NCBI GenBank assembly: GCA_029962745.1
Contig: CM057165.1
Location: 1,712,256 to 1,776,255 of the forward strand
Origin: Echinometra lucunter
Lineage: Eukaryota > Echinodermata > Echinoidea > Camarodonta > Echinometridae
Direction of reading: 5' to 3'
Length of the DNA: 64,000 nt
Part shown: one piece after another, positions 63,404 through 64,000 of the stretch
Position numbering within the stretch: the first letter of the stretch is position 1
How the letters are laid out: each line of letters begins with the position of its first letter
The notes under the pieces: model-generated
What the model was told of the DNA's origin: nothing
Databases searched by the model: none
Seen by the model: only the letters and a program-made list of their open reading frames with translations
Program-made: the position numbers and the translations under genes

Positions 63404-63860
63404 GTGAGTGATTAGATATGTGGCAGACATTTTTGCAATATTGTAACGAGTTCTTCAGCGGATTAGAGGCTTGATAGTTGACCATGTAGATCTCCAGGTC
63501 TAGTTTGCAACACCCGTAGGTCAAAACGGCATTTTGAATAGCGAAACAAATTGCCAACGCAAACGCGAAATACATTGACTTAGATCTTCTATAAAAGAGA
63601 AGAAAAGTTTTGATTTTACTTACCAGCAATGTTCCTGTGGCTCTCAATTTTCCCCTATCTGCTTCATATCTGATGAATGAACAGAAAATGGTGAATTTTG
63701 AAAAGAAAACTGACGCTTATCAGACTCGTAGGTTGACGGTATGCTGTTGACCCAGAAAAGCATGCTATGTAGTTTCGGTACATACTTGTCACATTTGCGG
63801 GACAAGGGTCAATTCATTGACCGAGTACACAGGATGAGTAGTTTGCAATGGATCTATGAT

Positions 63861-64000
63861 TTTTGTCTCGCTCACCAGAGGTGAAGGCGAGACTAAATGA
63901 TCCAAATGGCGTCCGTCCGTCGTCCGTCGTCCGTCCGTCACAAATGTTAAAGTTGACCTGCAAGACTCTCTTATGATGCATAACTTGGCAACTGCTGGTC
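63861..64000 (+). mobile_element. TGTCTCGCCCACC-family element, cut by window end
   Basis: TTTTGTCTCGCTCACCAGAG then GGTGAAGGCGAGACTAAATG, GTCCGTCC repeats and AAGACTCTCTTATGATGCAT as at 17956 and 61043. Confidence 0.7.

Overview
The window is eukaryotic DNA: intron-split genes with GT-AG junctions, AT-rich non-coding sequence, and dense small transposon remnants. The protein sequences, the frequent ACATGTA motif, tRNA-derived SINEs ending in ATT repeats and the many fold-back elements suggest a marine invertebrate deuterostome, most likely an echinoderm such as a sea urchin. That placement is inference.

Five genes can be traced exon by exon. (1) SARDH, sarcosine dehydrogenase, + strand, 1044-15980: 13 exons covering the C-terminal 750 residues; the 5' exons lie left of the window. 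(2) BBLN/C9orf16, bublin coiled-coil protein, - strand, 27891-25217: two exons, 115 residues. (3) DDX39B/UAP56, DEAD-box mRNA export and splicing helicase, + strand, 28847-41477: nine exons, 427 residues, complete. (4) PTGES2, membrane-associated prostaglandin E synthase 2, - strand, 51272-46380: five exons, 398 residues, complete. (5) INTS5, Integrator subunit 5, + strand, 51617 to beyond the window: eight exons, the first 389 residues. BBLN/DDX39B and PTGES2/INTS5 are head-to-head pairs separated by 955 bp and 344 bp.

The most unusual structure is repeated partial duplication of exons inside introns. SARDH carries ten 103-bp copies of the acceptor plus 5' part of its ninth visible exon in front of the intact exon. 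It also has a 3-4 copy version at the fourth visible exon, and decayed copies of at least five other exons. INTS5 shows the same arrangement at its seventh exon (three 148-bp partial copies before the complete one) and a single decayed copy of exon 8. In the acceptor-side arrays the intact exon is the last copy.

The introns and intergenic DNA hold TTAA-flanked piggyBac-type MITEs (two families), pogo-like MITEs, hAT-like elements with 8-bp target duplications, Helitron-like elements rich in AGGTCAAAGGTCA (DR1-type) motifs, a CR1-like LINE, an interrupted second LINE fragment, SINEs, and more than a dozen fold-back elements. A multi-level transposon nest fills DDX39B intron 6. DDX39B introns also contain a 29-nt match to the 5' end of U2 snRNA and an unexplained family of six hairpins with similar loops. 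Coordinates of repeats are read by eye and are approximate by a few bases unless a target duplication fixes them.
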